Of a stretch of DNA of 64,000 nt, positions 8,585 through 18,440 are shown in pieces. The position numbers and the translations under genes are program-made. Each line of letters opens with the position of its first letter. The stretch's first letter is position 1. Source of the DNA: an uncultured Clostridia bacterium (lineage in GTDB: Bacteria > Bacillota > Clostridia > TANB77 > CAG-508); assembly GCA_934157205.1 (NCBI GenBank), contig CAKPHJ010000001.1, forward strand, positions 1 through 64,000, written 5' to 3'. Below the pieces are notes generated by a model. It saw nothing but the letters and a program-made list of their open reading frames with translations. It was not told the DNA's origin and did no database searches.

Positions 8585-10279
8585 ATTTTTAAACATATTA
8601 TTAAATTAATTTTTTGCATACTATTTTTGTTATTATCACTTTATTTTACTCTAACCACATTCAAACCAATTTATACATCTGAAGAAATAATAATAAGTTA
8701 TGGAATATATCCATTTGATATTTGTAAAAAAAATCCGGAATTATGGTCTATAATAAAAAAAACATATTTAATTTTTTTATCATATTCAAGCTTAATTTTA
8801 AGTAATTTAATATTTAAAAAAATTACTAAAATTTTATCTTTTATCTCATTAAATAAAAAAAAATCTGAACATCAATTAAACACTTCATCATTATGTTTAA
8901 AAATCGGTCAAAATTATAAAGATAAAAATATAATTTATATACCAGAATCTGGATTATATCAAAATTTTTTAATAACTGGTACAATTGGCTCTGGAAAAAC
9001 ATCTTCTGCTATGTATCCATTTACAAAGCAATTATTAGAATATAATTCTCATAATTCAGAAAAAATTGCTATGTTAATTTTAGATGTTAAAGGAAATTAT
9101 TATAAACAAGTTTTAAAATATGCTAATGATTTTAATCTGGAAAAAGATATAATTGTAATTAGTTTAGATTCTAGCATTTGCTATAATCCCCTACATAAAC
9201 CAAATCTTAAACCACAAATATTAGCCAATAGATTAAAAACAATTTTATTGTTATTTTCTGAAAATAATTCCGAATCTTTTTGGTTAGACAAAGCTGAAGA
9301 AATTTTAACAGAATTTATTAAATTTTGTAGAATCTACAATAATGGTTACGTAACATTTACTGAACTCCATAGATTAGTATCTGAACCAAACTATTATAAA
9401 GAAAAAATTAAAATAGCACGTAATCTATTTATTACTAATAAATTATCACAAGCTCAAATTTATGAATTAAATTCTTGTTTAAATTTTATACAAAATGATT
9501 TTGAAAATCTTGATTCTAGAACAAAATCAATACTAATATCAGAAATTTCTAGAATAACACATACTTTTATTTCAGATTATGATGTTCAAAAAATTTTTTG
9601 TTCTCCTCAAAAAAAATTAAGTTTTAATGGTTTCTCTGATATTTTAAAATATGGAAAAATAGTTGTTTTAAATTTAAATATATCAGAATATACCTCTCTT
9701 TCTAAAATTATATCAGCTTATTTAAAACTAGACTTTCAATCTGAAATAATGTCAAATTTATCTAAAAATCAAGTTTATAAATCTGCTTTTATCTGTGATG
9801 AATACGATAAATATGCAACAAAATTAGATGGTGACTTTTTTTCACTAAGTAGAGAAGCAAAATGTATAAATATTATTAGTACACAAAGTTATTCTTCTTT
9901 AAAAAATACTTTAAAAGATGACTCTGCTGTTAAAGTAATTACACAAAATTTAATAAATAAAATTTGGTTTAGAACAGATGATATATATACAATTGAAGAA
10001 GCACAAAAACAAATTGGAAAAATAGAAAAAGAAAAAATTTCGAGAAGTATTTCTGAAAATGCAAAAGAAACACATTTCAGTTTTATTACAAAAACACTAA
10101 ATTCTGAAAACTCAAATATTTCAGAATCATACAATATTTCTTCTCAAAATGAATATATTTATGATACTAATTTTTTTACGCAAAATTTAGAAACATTCAC
10201 CGCCCTAGCATTTTTATCTGATGGAAATAAAATATATTCCCCACAGAAAATAAAAATGTTTCCTTATTTTAATTTATAA
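8585..10279 (+). CDS. VirD4/TraG-like coupling ATPase (T4SS set A)
   Basis: About 564 residues: two N-terminal membrane helices, Walker A TGTIGSGKTSS (about residue 132), LILDVKGNYYK, and Walker B AFICDEYDKY (about residue 402). This is the plan of the hexameric coupling proteins that deliver DNA or protein substrates to a T4SS. Shine-Dalgarno AAGGAGGG (8571-8578) lies inside the ORF that would begin with TTG at 8561; the start it selects is ATT at 8585 (spacer 7). No relaxase is near, so the cargo is unknown. Shorter than typical TraG. Confidence 0.85.
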   Translation: MFKHIIKLIFCILFLLLSLYFTLTTFKPIYTSEEIIISYGIYPFDICKKNPELWSIIKKTYLIFLSYSSLILSNLIFKKITKILSFISLNKKKSEHQLNTSSLCLKIGQNYKDKNIIYIPESGLYQNFLITGTIGSGKTSSAMYPFTKQLLEYNSHNSEKIAMLILDVKGNYYKQVLKYANDFNLEKDIIVISLDSSICYNPLHKPNLKPQILANRLKTILLLFSENNSESFWLDKAEEILTEFIKFCRIYNNGYVTFTELHRLVSEPNYYKEKIKIARNLFITNKLSQAQIYELNSCLNFIQNDFENLDSRTKSILISEISRITHTFISDYDVQKIFCSPQKKLSFNGFSDILKYGKIVVLNLNISEYTSLSKIISAYLKLDFQSEIMSNLSKNQVYKSAFICDEYDKYATKLDGDFFSLSREAKCINIISTQSYSSLKNTLKDDSAVKVITQNLINKIWFRTDDIYTIEEAQKQIGKIEKEKISRSISENAKETHFSFITKTLNSENSNISESYNISSQNEYIYDTNFFTQNLETFTALAFLSDGNKIYSPQKIKMFPYFNL

Positions 10280-10301
10280 TTTTTAAAATGGAGGTTTTAT
10301 T

Positions 10302-10640
10302 TTGAAGAAAATATTTTATTTTAATTATTTAAAATTTATATTTATACTTTTTATATTTTTCTTATTCTTTTTTTCTGTAGTATCTTTTGCATGGGGAGAA
10401 CCTCAAATAGTTTCAAAAATAAATTCAGCATTTGAAACTATAGAAAATTGGATTTTAAAAATTTCTACACCAGCAGCTGCAGTTGCTGTTGGCACTGGTG
10501 TTTTTATGAGGAAATTTAGTTTTGGTGATGAAGAAAAAATAAGAACAGGTAAAAAACTAATTAAAGGTTCTTTATTTTCATATGCATTTATTTTGGCAAT
10601 AGATTTAATTTTATCCGCCATAAAATCTTTAATTACATAA
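10302..10640 (+). CDS. VirB2/TrbC-like small membrane protein (set A)
   Basis: 112 residues: signal-peptide-like N-terminus ending near FAWGEP, then two membrane helices separated by a short charged loop (RKFSFGDEEKIRTGKK), the usual layout of VirB2/TrbC pilin-like subunits. UUG start 7 bases after GGAGG. Sits between VirD4-like and VirB6-like genes with 14-22 base gaps, so it is part of the same transcript. Confidence 0.7.
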   Translation: MKKIFYFNYLKFIFILFIFFLFFFSVVSFAWGEPQIVSKINSAFETIENWILKISTPAAAVAVGTGVFMRKFSFGDEEKIRTGKKLIKGSLFSYAFILAIDLILSAIKSLIT

Positions 10641-10654
10641 ACAAGGAGGCAATT

Positions 10655-11530
10655 TTGGAAAACACAAATGAAATAACACAAACTATTATTACAACAATAA
10701 ATACTATATTTGAAAATTTATTTAGCTCCATAGATAATAATCTTTATTCTATACTTGATGATATTACATTTATAAGTACTGATATATTAAAAGATAAAAA
10801 TTTTGAAAATATTTTTGGAACCACTTCTTCAAATGGTATGTTATTAATAGCAAATTCTTTATTAATAGGTTTTATCCTTTATTTTTCTGTTAAATATTTA
10901 TTATCTCATATACTATATATAAAATCAGATAATCCATCAAGTTTTATTTTTAAACTTATTATTTTTGGTATTGCAATGAATTTTTCATTTTTTATTATAC
11001 AAATTATGTTAGAATTTATTTCTAATATTTCATTAGCTATTAGAAGTATAGGCGAAGAATTATTTAAAAAAAATATTTGTTTTTCAGAACTCATAACCAC
11101 TATAAATAATAATATTTCAATAAATTCAACTTCGTTAAATATATTTTCTATTGATGGTTTAATAAAAAGTACTTTAACCATTTCACTATTAAATCTTGTT
11201 TTTTCATATTCTTTTAGATACATAATGATTAAGATTTTAATATTATTATCACCTTTTTCGTTTCTGTGTCTTACCTTAGATTCAACTAAAATATTATTTA
11301 AAATATGGTTAAAAAATTTATTTTCATTGCTTTTTATTCAAATTATAGTTTCTTTAGTTTTAGTTTTATTATTTTCAATGGATTTTTCATCATCAAACTT
11401 GTTTTCTAAGTTTATTTACATTGGAGGTATTTATGCTTTAATAAAAGCAAATTCTTTTGTTCGTGAATTTATCGGTGGAGTTTCCACAGATATTACACAA
11501 AATGTGAAAAACTTTTTTGTAAATAAATAA
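10655..11530 (+). CDS. VirB6/TrbL-like polytopic membrane protein (set A)
   Basis: 291 residues with about six hydrophobic helices (for example 70-90, 105-128, 185-205, 215-235, 245-265). Position after the VirB2-like gene and before the PrgI-like gene, and the topology, fit the VirB6/TrbL inner-membrane channel subunit. UUG start after AAGGAGG. Sequence identity to known VirB6 cannot be judged by eye. Confidence 0.65.
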   Translation: MENTNEITQTIITTINTIFENLFSSIDNNLYSILDDITFISTDILKDKNFENIFGTTSSNGMLLIANSLLIGFILYFSVKYLLSHILYIKSDNPSSFIFKLIIFGIAMNFSFFIIQIMLEFISNISLAIRSIGEELFKKNICFSELITTINNNISINSTSLNIFSIDGLIKSTLTISLLNLVFSYSFRYIMIKILILLSPFSFLCLTLDSTKILFKIWLKNLFSLLFIQIIVSLVLVLLFSMDFSSSNLFSKFIYIGGIYALIKANSFVREFIGGVSTDITQNVKNFFVNK

Positions 11531-11561
11531 TTATATAAATTTATTATGAAAGGATTTTTTT

Positions 11562-11852
11562 ATGAATTTTATATTTCCACAAAATTATAATTTTAAAAAC
11601 AAAATATTAGGTTTTTTAGATTATTCCACATTATTTCTAAATATTTTTTGGATTATATTTATTGTTTTATTACTGTCAATTTTGCCATTTAGTTTAAATA
11701 TAAAAGTATTTATATTTATTATTTTAGTTTTTCCTATTATACTTATAAGTTTTTCTGGTTTTAATGGAGAAAGTGTAACTTATGTTCTTTTCTATTTATT
11801 TAAATTTATTTTCAAACAAAAAATTTTTTTCTATTTAAAAAGTTCGAGTTAG
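11562..11852 (+). CDS. PrgI-like small membrane protein (set A)
   Basis: 96 residues with a short N-terminal segment, two close membrane helices (about 25-70) and a basic C-terminus, the pattern of PrgI/VirB3-like proteins that usually precede VirB4. Here VirB4 is 7.5 kb away on the other strand. ATG start after GAAAGGATT. Confidence 0.6.
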   Translation: MNFIFPQNYNFKNKILGFLDYSTLFLNIFWIIFIVLLLSILPFSLNIKVFIFIILVFPIILISFSGFNGESVTYVLFYLFKFIFKQKIFFYLKSSS

Positions 11853-11979
11853 AATTTTTTAAATCTTACAATAAATCGAGAATTTGATATTTTAAAATCA
11901 TATTTCAATATTTTTAGTAAGTAAATTAATAAAAATGATTATTCTATAGTAAATTAATTATATATTTTATATTTTATTA

Positions 11980-12008
11980 TTGAATTTTATCTTCAAAAAA
12001 GTTATAAT
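11980..12008 (+). promoter_or_regulatory. Promoter of dnaD-dnaC
   Basis: TTGAAT (11980-11985), 17-base spacer, TATAAT (12003-12008). Confidence 0.65.
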
Positions 12009-12048
12009 TTATATTATACATCTTATAATTTTTTTGGAGGATATAAAA

Positions 12049-13020
12049 ATGAAACTTGAACAAAATGAAAAACCATTACTTTTTTCACAAACATCAATAC
12101 CAGATATATTTTTTTCAGAATATTTATCTGAATTCCCTGGTGATTATATAAAAATTTATATGTACTTGATATTTTTGTCAAAATACAAAAAAGATGTAAA
12201 ACTAAATGACTTATCTAAAAAACTAAATATTCCTTTAAAAATAATTAATGATGCCCTTAAAAATTTAGAAGAAAAAGGACTCTTAATAAAAAAAACTAGT
12301 GGTTACATAATTGTAGATTTACAAGAAGTTACTCTTCATAATCTATATTCACCAAATCTAACAATTTCTAAGGAGAAAATAGAACAAAACGCTCAAAATA
12401 AATCTAGATCTAAAGCTATTGAACACATTAATAACACATATTTTCAAGGTATTATGGGTCCATCTTGGTACAATGATATTGATTTATGGTTTAAAAAATA
12501 TAGATTTGATGAACAAGTAATGATTGCTTTATTCGACTATTGTTACAATCGTAGTGCAATGCATAGAAATTATGTACAAACAGTTGCAGAAGCTTGGGCA
12601 TCAAACAAAGTTCAAACATGGAATGACTTAGATAAATATTATGAAAAACAAGAACGCCTAAATAAATTTAAAAAAGTAATTGCTAAAAAGCTTGGAAAAC
12701 ACAACGGATTAACGCAATATGAAGAAGCATATATTGAAAATTGGGTACTAAATTTTGGATATGATATGGATATAATCGAAATAGCCTTAAAAAGAACTAC
12801 ATTTAAACAAAATCCTACATTTGAATATATAAATAATATCATTACCAATTGGCATGACAGAAATTTAAAAACACCTTCTGAAGTTACAGCTTTTCTTGAA
12901 CAACGTAAAAAGCAAGAAAAAAATACAAAAGATTTAAAAAACAAAGTAAATAAAGCAAATTATGAACAAAGAAATTATGAAAATTTAGATTTTCTTTATG
13001 CTAACAATTCTAATAATTAA
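12049..13020 (+). CDS. dnaD: DnaD-domain replication initiation protein
   Basis: 323 residues. N-terminal winged helix (about 20-100: LNDLSKKLNIPLKIINDALKNLEEKGLL), then two DnaB_2/DnaD helical domains (about 130-190 and 215-285); the second carries the YxxxIxxxW motif (YINNIITNWHDRNLKTPSEV), which binds single-stranded DNA in DnaD/DnaB proteins. In Firmicutes DnaD proteins bridge DnaA-opened DNA and the helicase loader. Shine-Dalgarno TTTGGAGG supports 12049 rather than the upstream ATG at 11980. Next gene is the loader dnaC. Confidence 0.88.
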   Translation: MKLEQNEKPLLFSQTSIPDIFFSEYLSEFPGDYIKIYMYLIFLSKYKKDVKLNDLSKKLNIPLKIINDALKNLEEKGLLIKKTSGYIIVDLQEVTLHNLYSPNLTISKEKIEQNAQNKSRSKAIEHINNTYFQGIMGPSWYNDIDLWFKKYRFDEQVMIALFDYCYNRSAMHRNYVQTVAEAWASNKVQTWNDLDKYYEKQERLNKFKKVIAKKLGKHNGLTQYEEAYIENWVLNFGYDMDIIEIALKRTTFKQNPTFEYINNIITNWHDRNLKTPSEVTAFLEQRKKQEKNTKDLKNKVNKANYEQRNYENLDFLYANNSNN

Positions 13021-13086
13021 TTTTATTTTTTTGCTGTAACTTATATATTAAATTTCTTAAATATAAAAAAGGAGCTTTGTAAAATA

Positions 13087-14095
13087 ATGGCTAATGAAAC
13101 TTTAATATCTTTACTAAAAGAATATGACCAAAAAAAAATTCAAGCAGAATTGGACCTTGAAAAAAGAAAAGAATATTTATATAAAAAAATTCCAAGACTA
13201 CAAGAAATAGAAAATGAATTAAATCATTTATCTATTGAAACATCAAAAAATATTTTAAAAAATTCATCATATTCTACTAATTTATTTAATGAAAAAATTA
13301 ATAATTTAAAACATGAAAAACAATTAATATTACAAAAAAATAATATAGATATTTCTTATTTAAAACCTCATTATGAATGTAAAATTTGTAATGATACTGG
13401 TTATATAAAAACAAATAATTACAAAACACAAATGTGTACATGCTTAAAACAAAAATTATTAAACATTTCATTTAATAAATCAAATATAGCAAATTTATCA
13501 AATGAAAATTTTGATACATTTAACGAAAATATATTTTCAAATGATGTTGATATTTCCAAATACAAATTCAATATTTCACCTAGGGAAAATATCAAAAATA
13601 TTAAAAATAAATGTATTTATTTTATAGAAAATTTTGACAACCCAAATTGCAAAAATTTACTTTTTTCTGGAAATACTGGTTTACGGTAAAACTTTTATGT
13701 CTAATTGTATAGCTAGGGAATTATTAAAAAAAGGGAAAACTGTTTTATATCAAACAGCACCCATATTGCTTGAAAATATAATTGAATACAAAATGAGCAA
13801 AAAAAAGAATGAAAATGAAAATATTTGCAAAACTGTTCTAGATGTTGACTTACTTATAATAGACGATTTAGGAACAGAAAGTTTAAATTCCATGAAACTA
13901 AGTGAACTATTTACAATAATAAATACTAGAATTTTAAACTTTAATAATAAATCTAAAAAAACTATTATTTCTACAAATTTAAATATTAAAGATATATTTA
14001 TAAACTATGAAGAACGTATTGGTTCTAGAATTGCTGGTTACTATGATATTTATTATTTTTTCGGTAATGACTTAAGATTTAGAACAAAAAAATGA
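13087..14095 (+). CDS. dnaC: Helicase loader DnaC/DnaI, interrupted by a +1 shift at CGG
   Basis: Read straight, the frame stops at 13689 (TTA CGG TAA). Skipping the C at 13684 joins it to the frame ending at 14095 and gives a 335-residue AAA+ loader: coiled N-terminal part, zinc-type cysteines (CKICNDTGY, TQMCTCL, about 97-120), Walker A SGNTGLGKT formed exactly across the junction, Walker B DLLIIDDLG, and sensor-I-like ISTNL. DnaC/DnaI loads the replicative helicase at oriC. Without the shift the protein ends inside the ATP-binding loop. Either programmed/codon-driven frameshift, a mutation or a sequence error; the same change is seen in three other genes. Confidence 0.85.
13684..13687 (+). 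other. CGG +1 frameshift site in dnaC
   Basis: In-frame CGG followed by TAA. Reading GGT (13685-13687) instead restores the conserved Gly of Walker A (G-L-G-K-T). Confidence 0.7.
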
Positions 14096-14125
14096 TTAAG
14101 CAATTTTCTGCTTAATCATTTTTTA
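14086..14125. terminator. Bidirectional terminator between dnaC and gyrA
   Basis: Stem 14093-14102 with 14109-14118, extended by flanking A/T runs; overlaps the dnaC stop. Confidence 0.88.
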
Positions 14126-14175
14126 TTTTTGTTTTCATAAATTTTATAAAATTATTTATTCTCATTTTTTATATT

Positions 14176-16635
14176 TTATGCTTCTCCATTTTCCATTTCA
14201 GGAGTTAATGTTTCTATACTTACAACTTTTCCTCCGTCATTTGTTCTCATTAAAGTAACCCCTTGTGTAGATCTTCCTAAAACGCTTATATCTTTTACAT
14301 TTATTCTTATTATTGTTCCTTTGTCTGTTATAAGCATAACATCATCTTCATCTGTTGCAATTCTTACTCCTACTAATTTACCTGTTTTTGGTGTTATTTT
14401 GTATGTTACTACACCTTTTCCACCTCTTAATTGTACTCTGTATTCATCAAGTTCTGTTCTCTTTCCGAATCCATTTTCAGTAATTGCAAGTAATGTAGCT
14501 TTCCCACCTGTTATAACAGATTCCATCCCTATTACTTCATCATCTTCTTCTATTCTTATTCCTATAACACCTTGAGAAACTCTACCAATTGGTCTTACTT
14601 CTTTTTCATCAAAAGTAATACACATACCATTTTTTGTAACCAATACAACATTATCTTGTCCATCTGTTAATCTAACTGCTATTAATTCGTCATCTTCTTT
14701 TAATGTTATTCCTTGTAATCCATTTTTTCTTGTAGTATCATATTCTTTTAATGCAGTCTTTTTTATAAGTCCGTTTTTTGTTGCCATTAATAAATATTTA
14801 TCATCAGCAAAATTTTGAATTGGTATTACTGCAGAAACTTTTTCACCAGAATCTAAGCTTAATAAATTAACTATTGCTGTTCCCCTAGCAGTTCTTCCTG
14901 CCTCTGGAATTTCATATCCTCTTAATTTATATAACTTACCTTTATTTGTGAAAAATAATATCATATCATGTGTTGAAGCTGTAAAAATTTGTTTTACAAA
15001 ATCTTCTTCTCTTGTAGCCATTCCAGTTATACCTTTTCCACCTCTTCTTTGACTTCTATATGTATCTATTGGCATTCTCTTTATGTATCCAAAATGAGTT
15101 AAAGTTACAACTGTTTGTTCTTCTTTTATTAAATCTTCTATGTCGATTTCTCCTTCGGCTGCAACAATTTTAGTTTTTCTTTCATCTCCAAATTTATCTT
15201 TTATTTCAATTAGTTCTTCTTTTATTATTTCAAATACAAGTCTTTCACTATTTAAAATATCTCTTAAATGTGCAATTAATTCCATAAGTTGTCTATATTC
15301 TTCTTCTATTTTATCTCTTTGCAATCCTGATAATGTTTTTAATCTCATGTCTAATATAGCTTGTGCTTGTATATCTGAAAGACCAAATCTTTCCATTAAT
15401 CTTTCTTTTGGATCATCATATGATGAACGTATTATTTGAATAACCTCGTCTATATTATCTAAGGCTATTTTTAATCCTTCTAAAATATGTGCTCTAGCTA
15501 AAGCTTTATCAAGTTCAAATTTAGTTCTTCTTAATATTACATCTTTTCTATGATCAATGTAACAATCTAAACATTGTCTTAAAGTTAAAATTTTTGGAAC
15601 TCCATTTACTAATGCAAGCATAATAATTCCAAATGTAGTTTGCATTTGAGTATGTTTAAATAATTGGTTAAGTACTACTTGTGGATTTGCATCTCTTTTT
15701 AATTCAATAACAACCCTTACTCTATCATTTCTATCAGATTCATCTCTACATTCTGATATTCCTTCAACTTTCTTTTCTTTTGATAAATCTGAAATTGTTT
15801 TTATTAAATTAGCTTTATTTACTTGATATGGTAAAGAAGAAACAATAATTCTTTGCTTATTTCCACTCATTTCTTCAATTTCAGTTTCAGCTCTCAATGT
15901 TATTTTTCCTCTTCCTGTTGTATATGCCTGTTTAATTCCTTCCATACCTAATATGATTCCTTCTGTTGGAAAATCAGGTCCTTTTATTACTTTCATTAAA
16001 TCTTCGTCTGAAACATAATCTTCATCAATTATTTTTATAATTCCATTAATAACTTCTGTTAAATTATGTGGTGGTATATTTGTAGCCATTCCAACAGCTA
16101 TTCCAGAAGATCCATTAATAAGCAATGCTGGAATTCTAGCTGGTAAAACCGTAGGTTCTTGAAGTCTATCGTCATAGTTTGGCATAAAATCAACAGTATT
16201 TTTTTCAATATCTGTTAACATATATTCTGCAATTTTAGACATTCTAGCTTCAGTATACCTCATTGCTGCAGCACCATCACCATCTATAGAACCAAAATTT
16301 CCATGTCCATCAACTAACATATATCTCATTGAAAAATCTTGAGCTAATCTAACCATTGCATCATAAACAGAGCTATCACCATGTGGATGATATCTTCCTA
16401 AAACAGATCCAACTGTATTGGCACATTTTCTGTAAGGTTTATCTGATGTTATTCCATCTTCATTCATAGCATACAAAATTCTTCTATGAACAGGTTTTAA
16501 CCCATCTCTAACATCTGGAAGTGCACGAGATACAATTACACTCATTGCATAATCTATATAGGCTGTTTTCATTTCTTTTTCTATATCTCTTTCTATTATT
16601 TTTCCGTCATTTCTTTCTTCAGGTCTTTCTTCCAT
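14176..16635 (-). CDS. gyrA: DNA gyrase subunit A
   Basis: 819 residues. N-terminal topoisomerase domain with [21 protein letters not shown], the catalytic Tyr in [11 protein letters not shown] and the GYRPHGDS-like region ([15 protein letters not shown]); C-terminal beta-pinwheel with the GyrA box QRRGGKG, which distinguishes GyrA from ParC. With GyrB it introduces negative supercoils. Start at MEERPEER after AAAGGA; an ATG three codons earlier overlaps that site. gyrA is normally next to gyrB in Firmicutes; here they are 6 kb apart with T4SS genes between. Confidence 0.98.
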   Translation of the reverse strand: MEERPEERNDGKIIERDIEKEMKTAYIDYAMSVIVSRALPDVRDGLKPVHRRILYAMNEDGITSDKPYRKCANTVGSVLGRYHPHGDSSVYDAMVRLAQDFSMRYMLVDGHGNFGSIDGDGAAAMRYTEARMSKIAEYMLTDIEKNTVDFMPNYDDRLQEPTVLPARIPALLINGSSGIAVGMATNIPPHNLTEVINGIIKIIDEDYVSDEDLMKVIKGPDFPTEGIILGMEGIKQAYTTGRGKITLRAETEIEEMSGNKQRIIVSSLPYQVNKANLIKTISDLSKEKKVEGISECRDESDRNDRVRVVIELKRDANPQVVLNQLFKHTQMQTTFGIIMLALVNGVPKILTLRQCLDCYIDHRKDVILRRTKFELDKALARAHILEGLKIALDNIDEVIQIIRSSYDDPKERLMERFGLSDIQAQAILDMRLKTLSGLQRDKIEEEYRQLMELIAHLRDILNSERLVFEIIKEELIEIKDKFGDERKTKIVAAEGEIDIEDLIKEEQTVVTLTHFGYIKRMPIDTYRSQRRGGKGITGMATREEDFVKQIFTASTHDMILFFTNKGKLYKLRGYEIPEAGRTARGTAIVNLLSLDSGEKVSAVIPIQNFADDKYLLMATKNGLIKKTALKEYDTTRKNGLQGITLKEDDELIAVRLTDGQDNVVLVTKNGMCITFDEKEVRPIGRVSQGVIGIRIEEDDEVIGMESVITGGKATLLAITENGFGKRTELDEYRVQLRGGKGVVTYKITPKTGKLVGVRIATDEDDVMLITDKGTIIRINVKDISVLGRSTQGVTLMRTNDGGKVVSIETLTPEMENGEA

Positions 16636-16765
16636 TTTTATCATTCCTTTCTGGATTTTTTAAAATCTTCACCTTTGTATTATACTAAATTGTACAGCTT
16701 TTTGCAAGATATATAACATAAAATTCACCACAATTGGTTACATGATATTACAATTCACAGCTAAT

Positions 16766-17041
16766 TTAAATGTGCATATAAAAATTAAATCCATCTTTAA
16801 ATCCTTTCGTATAAAAAAACTTATTATATTCAGAAATTTTTTTAAAATATTTATCTTCAATTTTTTCATTATATTTATCAAATAAATCTTTATCAAATTC
16901 ATTAAATTTTTCAATATATTTTTTTATTGTTTCATCCTTTGACATCTCTTCATCTAATTTTTTATTTATTTCCATTATATTTTTATCAAACTCTTTAATT
17001 TGTGCTTCATATATTAAATTTAAAATATTTTTTTCTTCCAT
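16766..17041 (-). CDS. Small helical protein, DUF6809-like
   Basis: 91 residues, almost wholly helical and charged, ending FFYTKGFKDGFNFYMHI. The short N-terminal helix, variable charged middle and C-terminal FxxGFxxG resemble DUF6809 proteins found on conjugative elements. No known activity. Good ribosome site (AAAGGAGTTGATATA). Read from its own start between gyrA and the regulator. Confidence 0.6.
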   Translation of the reverse strand: MEEKNILNLIYEAQIKEFDKNIMEINKKLDEEMSKDETIKKYIEKFNEFDKDLFDKYNEKIEDKYFKKISEYNKFFYTKGFKDGFNFYMHI

Positions 17042-17204
17042 TATATCAACTCCTTTATTTTTTATTATTTACAAATTTATTTTATTTTTATTCATTTTAT
17101 TATAAAAGATTTTAGAGCATATTTTTTATTTATACTTTTAGTATATTCAGTAGACACTGTATTTTGTAATATAATTAATATGATTTAATTTATGGAGGTT
17201 TATT

Positions 17205-17543
17205 ATGCAAGAAAATATTGAAGTTGGAGAAAGAATACGAAAACTAAGAAAAAATCTTAATATGAATAGATCTAAATTTTCTGAGGCTATTGATATCTCT
17301 GACGTATTTCTAGGACAAATAGAAAGAGGAGAAAGATCTTTAAGTATAAAAACATTAAGAAAAATTGTAAAATTTACTGGTTGTTCTACAGACTATTTAT
17401 TATTTGGAAATTCAAAAAATAATACAACAAATGAAAAAATATGTAAAATATTAAATAGCTGTTCTGATGAAACATTAGAATATATTTATGAAATTATAAA
17501 TACTACATATAAATTTTTCAAAAAACATAACAAAACATTTTAA
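17205..17543 (+). CDS. XRE/Cro-type helix-turn-helix regulator
   Basis: 112 residues. HTH_3 domain at about 8-65 (GERIRKLRKNLNMNRSKFSEAI, FLGQIERGERS, TDYLLFG); C-terminal 45 residues probably mediate dimer formation. This type controls mobile elements and phage. It is the only plus-strand gene in the gyrA-gyrB interval and may control set-A genes. Start fixed by TGGAGGTTTATT. Confidence 0.9.
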   Translation: MQENIEVGERIRKLRKNLNMNRSKFSEAIDISDVFLGQIERGERSLSIKTLRKIVKFTGCSTDYLLFGNSKNNTTNEKICKILNSCSDETLEYIYEIINTTYKFFKKHNKTF

Positions 17544-17569
17544 TTTAATAAAAAATAATGTAGAGATTT

Positions 17570-18280
17570 TTATAGCTTACTAGCTAATGCTAGCTGTTCT
17601 TCAGTTAGATTAAATTTCTCTCCATTATTTTTTATTAAATTATGTATATTTTCTATTGTTCTAATATTTTCAAAAGTTTTTTCTATTGGAGCTATTTTTT
17701 CTAATTGTTTTTTTATTTTTTTATACTCTATTTCCATTTTATCAAAATTTTTATTTTTAAATGCCTCATTCCAATTATTTATATATTTATTTGCATTTTC
17801 AATATCAACAATTTGTCCTAAAAAAGTTTTTTCTATATTTTTTTCTATATTTCTTAAAATAATATTTTTTCCCTTTTTTATTGTATTAGCAATATTATTA
17901 TTAATTATTCCTTTATTGTTTATTTTATTTAATGAATAATCAATTAAATTAGACATATTATCTATTACACCACCAGATTGAATAGCTTCTTTCATTTGAT
18001 TTACATTTTCAAAATTACCAGTAACAACTCCTATTGTACTTTTCCCTATATCAATTGCTTCATCAATAGTTTTTTTTATTCCTTCTTTTAGGCCAAATTC
18101 AAATAAATTATTTTTTATATTTATAATTTCATCTTCTAAAAAATCTGGCAATAAAGCCCTTATTCCAATATCAATAGCCATACTAATTGTTCTACCTATT
18201 GATGATTCTAAAAAATTTTTTTGCATATTTTCATTTACTAAATTATTTTCTAAATTATTTTTTAAATTATTTAATTCCAT
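17570..18280 (-). CDS. Unknown protein of the gyrA-gyrB interval
   Basis: 236 residues, not recognised. A central part with amphipathic helices (SIGRTISMAIDIGIRALLPDFLEDEI, then GLKEGIKKTIDEAIDIGKSTIG) could touch membranes; the rest is Asn/Lys-rich and helical. No signal peptide. The ATG at 18292 overlaps the AAAGGAATGG ribosome site, so 18280 is preferred. Convergent with the XRE gene and separated by 150 bases from the TadZ-like gene. Confidence 0.65.
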   Translation of the reverse strand: MELNNLKNNLENNLVNENMQKNFLESSIGRTISMAIDIGIRALLPDFLEDEIINIKNNLFEFGLKEGIKKTIDEAIDIGKSTIGVVTGNFENVNQMKEAIQSGGVIDNMSNLIDYSLNKINNKGIINNNIANTIKKGKNIILRNIEKNIEKTFLGQIVDIENANKYINNWNEAFKNKNFDKMEIEYKKIKKQLEKIAPIEKTFENIRTIENIHNLIKNNGEKFNLTEEQLALASKL

Positions 18281-18375
18281 TAAAATTTCCATTCCTTTCT
18301 TTCTTCACTAAAAAGATACACATAGCAATGAAAGCATTTTCGTTATATAATTTCCTTTTATGAAAAAATTATTTT

Positions 18376-18440
18376 CAATAAATTATATTAATAAAAAAAT
18401 AAATCGGCTTATTTTTGATTTTAAGGCTTCACTTTTTTAA
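18376..18440. repeat. Dispersed repeat R4, copy a
   Basis: About 65 bases shared with 25688-25752 (around 90 percent identical by eye; core CGGCTTATTTTTGATTTT). AAAAATAA...TTATTTTT inside it can form a hairpin followed by T-rich sequence, so it may act as a terminator. It overlaps the end of the TadZ-like gene. Confidence 0.7.

Noticed and set aside
13634..14095. 153-residue ORF as a separate gene
   Set aside because: Its first 17 residues are out-of-frame sequence; the remainder is the C-terminal part of DnaC joined by the shift at 13684.
13087..14095. Plain pseudogene explanation for dnaC
   Set aside because: The rest of both frames is intact and the same C-before-GGN change recurs in three other genes, so simple decay is not the best explanation.
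16728..16770. Shared repeat with 48866-48925 (TTAGCTGTGAATTGTAA)
   Set aside because: Similarity is limited to about 18 bases plus weak flanks; too short to claim a repeat family.
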